This document shows positions 61,601 to 64,000 of a stretch of 64,000 nucleotides of DNA, piece by piece. The DNA comes from Polaribacter sp. L3A8. Its GTDB lineage: Bacteria; Bacteroidota; Bacteroidia; Flavobacteriales; Flavobacteriaceae. The stretch covers positions 3,454,501-3,518,500 of the forward strand of contig NZ_CP047026.1 of NCBI RefSeq assembly GCF_009796785.1. Direction: 5' to 3'. Positions within the stretch are counted from its first letter, which is position 1, and every line of letters starts with the position of its first letter. Both the position numbers and the translations under genes were made by a program. The notes below the pieces were generated by a model, which saw only the letters and a program-made list of their open reading frames with translations, searched no databases and was not told where the DNA came from.

Positions 61601-62313
61601 TTAAAAGAGTATTTTCCTCCATGAGAACCGTTTGTAAACATTGGGTGATGCAGCGCTACGATGGTTGTTTTTCCTCTTGCCTTTTTGATTAAGCCTTCAA
61701 ACTCATCAAAGAATTTAGATCTTGTTTTAATTTCACATTCATCATTTATTGTTGGATGCTTGTCCCAATTTGTTAAATACCAATGTGTGTCTACAATAAT
61801 TAAAACAATGTCATCAGAAATATTAACTTTTTCTAACGGACAACCATTATTCGGTAAAAAAGCTGATTTTCCCAATGCTTTTTCAACTAGTTTTTCTTCT
61901 CTTTTTAGGCCATCTAAACCATGATACCAATCATGATTACCAGGAATAAATATAGATTTTCCTTTAAATTTCTTAGCAACATTGGTTTGTGCTTCAATTC
62001 TTCTTTTGGCTAAAGGATAGTTTTTAGATGATTTTTTTGGAATACCGGTTTCATACACATTGTCTCCTAAAAAAAGTAAAGTGGACTTTTCTGAAGCGTT
62101 TTTAATATGCTTTTTTAAATATTTTAAAGCAGGTGAATCTTCTTCTAATGTTGAGTTTCCTGCGTCTCCAATTAAATAAAAAGTATGTTCAATTTTAGAA
62201 CTATCCTTTTTAACTACTTTATGTTGGTTTTCTGCAATTTGTTTTTTTATGGTTGCACAAGCAGAAATCAATAAAAAAAGTAGAGAAAGTAATGAGTATT
62301 TGAATAATTTCAT
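58630..62313 (-). CDS. Metallophosphatase / kinase-like / outer-membrane barrel fusion lipoprotein
   Basis: A 1227-residue exported protein with three parts. A lipoprotein signal (LFLLISACAT, Cys19) leads to a calcineurin-like phosphatase (about 45-345) with all metal motifs: LIGDAGN (Asp50), LGDNVY (Asp84), GNHDW (125-129), LHHP (221-224) and SGHDHN (291-296). A central region (about 425-750) has SLRLEDKKGREYVMRALRK, LIGDWDRHEDQWRW (595-608) and PVPRDRDQAF (621-630), resembling CotH/HipA/FAM20-type kinase catalytic motifs. A GLDDDDHFVV/GGQNNDIYN stretch (800-835) follows. The last about 340 residues are a BamA-like barrel (GNDGLRGFRNQRFTG; terminal FNLGFNF). Substrate unknown. Confidence 0.85.
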   Translation of the reverse strand: MKLFKYSLLSLLFLLISACATIKKQIAENQHKVVKKDSSKIEHTFYLIGDAGNSTLEEDSPALKYLKKHIKNASEKSTLLFLGDNVYETGIPKKSSKNYPLAKRRIEAQTNVAKKFKGKSIFIPGNHDWYHGLDGLKREEKLVEKALGKSAFLPNNGCPLEKVNISDDIVLIIVDTHWYLTNWDKHPTINDECEIKTRSKFFDEFEGLIKKARGKTTIVALHHPMFTNGSHGGKYSFKSHTNPLPILGSLKNLIRKTSGLSNTDIQNKKYNELRKRIITLSQENDKTIFVSGHDHNLQYIVEDNLPQIVSGSGSKTTPTKLTGNAKFTYAAQGFAKLDIYKDGSSNVRFYAVKDDTVVYETAVLPANEKKNDTAFPKNNITEKKSSIYTKEEVDKSGVYCFLWGKRYRKYFGTEVISPTVALDTLFGGLKPVRKGGGHQSKSLRLEDKKGREYVMRALRKNAVQYLQAVAFKDQYIEGQFNDTATEDLLSDVFTGSHPYAPFTIGKLSDAVGIYHTNPVLYYIPKQNSLGSFNDEFGDELYMIEERAASGHGDKESFGFSDKVISTDDLLKKLNKNENHILDEKSYIRARLFDMLIGDWDRHEDQWRWAEFEEGEQTIYRPVPRDRDQAFSIFGDGFLLSIATKIIPTLRLMQSYEEELNSPKWFNLEPYPLDMALITKATKADWDAQVKMITTHLTDAIIDDAFTNFPVEVRDKTVAEIKTKLQGRRRNLQKISDTYFDHINKFQVIKGTNKDDWFDIDRLPNGSTKIIGYRIIKGEKGPVFHERTYNKSKTKEIWIYGLDDDDHFVVKGEDRNLIKVRIIGGQNNDIYNIINGKKVKIYDYKSKKNTFITNKGNRKLTDDYETNIYDYRKLKNNQFLITPTIGFNPDDGLKIGISNVYTAYGFERNPFTSQHTLNASYYFATSGFELNYSSEFANVFKNWNLGINARFTSPNFAMNYFGIGNNSINLNANDEEKEEDYNRVRIREITAGSFVHWKGDLGGKIKIGVNLQNYKVEQTDFRYILEEFDSNSTIFSNQQFINTEAGYEFENVDNNAFPTMGIKTSLKVGFTSNLNNDNNFGYLIPAISFDHKLVSSGKLVLATKVKSHFNFGDSYEFYQAASIGGNDGLRGFRNQRFTGKNSIYQSTDLRLLLSKFKTSIVPLNMGIYSGFDYGTIWGQDNTTLNNSKFNTSFGGGVFFNAANMLVANIGAFNSDDGLRVTFNLGFNF

Positions 62314-62332
62314 AAGTACGAAAATAACTGTT

Positions 62333-62926
62333 TTAAATTGATTTTTTATAATGTAGCAAATCTTCTTTGGTATCTATATCAAAGAAATTGGTGGATTGTT
62401 TGGGGCAAATAATTTCGTTTTTTCTTTTGTTGATGAATTCTTTTGCTCCTTTATCTCCTTCAATCAATAATAAATCGGAAAAATATTTTTCAGGAAAAAT
62501 AGCTGGAACCCCTAATTTTTCTCCATAATTGGAAGCCATAATTACCTCTTTATTTTGTTGAAATAAATGCAACATTTCTTCTAAATACCGAACTTCAATT
62601 GCGGGTTGATCTGCTAATAAAATAAAAATACCATCAAAATGATATTTCTTCTTTTTAAAATAAGTGATTCCGGCAACGATGCTAGAACTCAATCCGTTTT
62701 CGAAATTTTCGTTTTTAATAAATTCGATATTGTTTGTATGTATTTTAGATTTTATTTTATCCGCATTTGCGCCTAAAACACAATAAATTGTTGAAGAAAA
62801 AACAGTTTTAATATTCTCTAAACTTATCTCTAAAAGTGTTTTTTTATTGATTTTTTCTAACTGTTTTATACCATTCATTCTAGATGATTTTCCGGCTGCT
62901 AACACTAAAATTGCAATATTTTTCAT
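62333..62926 (-). CDS. MobA/MocA-like nucleotidyltransferase
   Basis: A 197-residue NTP transferase with LVLAAGKSSRMNGIKQLEKI at the N-terminus (the nucleotide-binding LAAGxSxRMG form), SSSIVAGITYF, FILLADQPAIEVRYLE and the C-terminal FINKRKNEIICPKQSTNFFDIDTKEDL. It fits MocA/MobA-like molybdenum cofactor cytidylyl- or guanylyltransferases. The ATG at 62926 is chosen over a TTG three bases earlier. It lies 4 bases after the xdhC stop, the classical pairing for maturation of xanthine or aldehyde oxidases; those genes would be outside the window. Cytidylyltransferase is the better guess. Confidence 0.88.
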   Translation of the reverse strand: MKNIAILVLAAGKSSRMNGIKQLEKINKKTLLEISLENIKTVFSSTIYCVLGANADKIKSKIHTNNIEFIKNENFENGLSSSIVAGITYFKKKKYHFDGIFILLADQPAIEVRYLEEMLHLFQQNKEVIMASNYGEKLGVPAIFPEKYFSDLLLIEGDKGAKEFINKRKNEIICPKQSTNFFDIDTKEDLLHYKKSI

Positions 62927-62930
62927 CAAT

Positions 62931-63950
62931 TTAGTTGTTTATTTTACCTGTAAGATTTCTTAAAGAAAATGGTTCTTTTTTTCTAATTACAGATAGAATT
63001 TCTGCAACAATAGAAACCGCAATTTCTTCTGGAGTTTGTGCGCCAATATGCAAACCTGCTGGTGTGTAAATATTGTCTAAAAAAGTATCTGAAAGATCTG
63101 GTACAAAATCAAAAAGTTCGTTAAACAAACGTTCTCTTCTATTTGGTGCACCTAAAATACCAATATATTTTGGGGTGTATTCAGACAGTTTTACAACATA
63201 TTTTAAATCTTGTACATAACTATGATTCATAATTACAATGGCAGTATTTTCTTCGATATTTTTAAACTGAATACTTTCTGGAGAATCTCCAATAACTGAA
63301 TTTGCCCCAGGAAAATCTTTTAGTTGTTTGCTATCTTTTGCACAGGTAATTACATCAATTTCCCAACCTAAAGTTGCGGCTACTTTACAGAGTTTAACCG
63401 CGTCATGTTCACCACCAATTATAATCAATCTAAAACTAGGTTGTAAAATTTGAGTGTAAATTGCAACCTCATTTTTATGCTGAAAATTAAAGTGTTTAGA
63501 AAATACAAATTGTGTTTTATTGTTAAAAGTTACTACAGATCCAAAATTGCCAAAAGCTTCATCTTCTTTTGTAAAATGACTGTCAATTTTTATGATTTCT
63601 CTTTTAGAATTAGCATCAGAAAACTGATTTATAAATTCATCAGAAATTAAAAAAGGTTCAATTAAAATATATAAAATACCTTCGCAGCCTAACTTATATC
63701 TACCATCGTAGGTAATCATTTTTGGTTTGTTATCAACAAAAACACTTTTAGCTCTGTGTATAATTTCTTTTTCTACACAGCCACCACTAACGGCACCAAC
63801 AGAATTTAAATCTTCAGAAATTAACATTCTTACTCCCGGTTTTCTATAAGAAGAACCTTCTAAATGGACTACCGTTGCTAATACATTTTTCAATCCTTTT
63901 TGTTGATTGATAACTGCCTGATGGATGATTTCTTTGAGTTCGTGATTCAT
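62931..63950 (-). CDS. XdhC-family molybdoenzyme maturation factor
   Basis: A 339-residue protein of the XdhC/CoxI family, which binds sulfurated molybdenum cofactor and loads it into xanthine-dehydrogenase-type enzymes. The N-terminal XdhC domain (VLATVVHLEGSSYRKPGVRML, VGAVSGGCVEKEII, ITYDGRYKLGCEGILYILIEP) is followed by a Rossmann-type XdhC_C (RLIIIGGEHDAVKLCKVAATLGWEIDVIT) and a C-terminal IYTPAGLHIGAQTPEEIAVSIVAEIL. Cys in SGGC and LGCEG are conserved cofactor contacts. It precedes the MobA-like gene on minus; its upstream partners are cut off by the window end. Confidence 0.92.
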   Translation of the reverse strand: MNHELKEIIHQAVINQQKGLKNVLATVVHLEGSSYRKPGVRMLISEDLNSVGAVSGGCVEKEIIHRAKSVFVDNKPKMITYDGRYKLGCEGILYILIEPFLISDEFINQFSDANSKREIIKIDSHFTKEDEAFGNFGSVVTFNNKTQFVFSKHFNFQHKNEVAIYTQILQPSFRLIIIGGEHDAVKLCKVAATLGWEIDVITCAKDSKQLKDFPGANSVIGDSPESIQFKNIEENTAIVIMNHSYVQDLKYVVKLSEYTPKYIGILGAPNRRERLFNELFDFVPDLSDTFLDNIYTPAGLHIGAQTPEEIAVSIVAEILSVIRKKEPFSLRNLTGKINN

Positions 63951-64000
63951 TGATAAAAACTAAAATTGAGACCTAAATATAAACCTTTAAAAGTTATAAT

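Overview
The window is a low-GC, gene-dense piece of a Flavobacteriaceae chromosome. A marine genus such as Polaribacter or Tenacibaculum is likely, though the genus is inferred from overall similarity and was not tested. The lineage is supported by gliding/type IX secretion genes (gldB, gldC, a porT-like gene), a TamL-type BamA-family lipoprotein, an OmpA protein with thrombospondin-type-3 repeats, a FolK-deoxynucleoside kinase fusion, an archaeal/eukaryotic-type ProRS and a partial mevalonate pathway. Several promoters also fit the Bacteroidetes form TTG-N19-TAnnTTTG. Most of the window is housekeeping; only one insertion sequence was found, with no prophage and no CRISPR array.

Layout. 1-1.8 kb (minus): small unknown genes, thiamine pyrophosphokinase and an ExbB/MotA-like membrane protein. 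2-4 kb (plus): a LytS-type histidine kinase and a LytTR response regulator. 4-8.3 kb (plus): mevalonate-diphosphate decarboxylase, a MORN/YwqK-like protein, a mevalonate kinase-like GHMP kinase, a UbiA prenyltransferase and an RluB-like pseudouridine synthase. 8.5-9.2 kb (minus): tRNA-Gly and two identical tRNA-Leu genes. 9.7-11.4 kb (minus): superoxide dismutase and fructose-1,6-bisphosphatase. 11.6-15.2 kb (plus): an SSAT-like acetyltransferase, aspartate kinase and a two-domain acyltransferase resembling OlsF. 15.4-18.7 kb (minus): proC-proB-proA and a GNAT gene. 19.6-26 kb (plus): a holin-like membrane protein, trigger factor, ClpP, ClpX and DnaG. 26-28.4 kb: nadE (minus) divergent from gldB-gldC (plus). 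28.6-39 kb (minus): OmpA, FolK-dNK, PNPase, S15, AccD, aldolase and TamL. 39-46 kb: a SpoU methyltransferase, a PorT-like protein, MenG/UbiE, an Nfu protein, an OmpP1/FadL protein, a low-complexity lipoprotein and ProRS. 46.8-49.3 kb: tRNA-Glu, S20, an ISAon1-like element and a small membrane protein. 49.4-53.1 kb (minus): a GSCFA protein and AlaRS. 53.3-58.1 kb (plus): an M23 peptidase, a MerR regulator, LemA, two TPM proteins and two exported unknowns. 58.2-64 kb (minus): DUF423, a very large metallophosphatase/outer-membrane protein, a MobA-like nucleotidyltransferase and XdhC.

The most unusual gene is the 1227-residue lipoprotein at 58630-62313. It carries a calcineurin-type phosphatase, a central segment with CotH/HipA/FAM20-like kinase motifs, and a BamA-like beta barrel. 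A second pattern links separate genes: DnaG and AccD have lost every zinc-finger ligand and ProRS has lost most of its C-terminal zinc site, while ClpX, class II aldolase and AlaRS keep theirs. The insertion sequence has two overlapping frames that need a frameshift to join, and it sits beside a decayed copy of its own end. All family assignments come from reading motifs; no database search was run.
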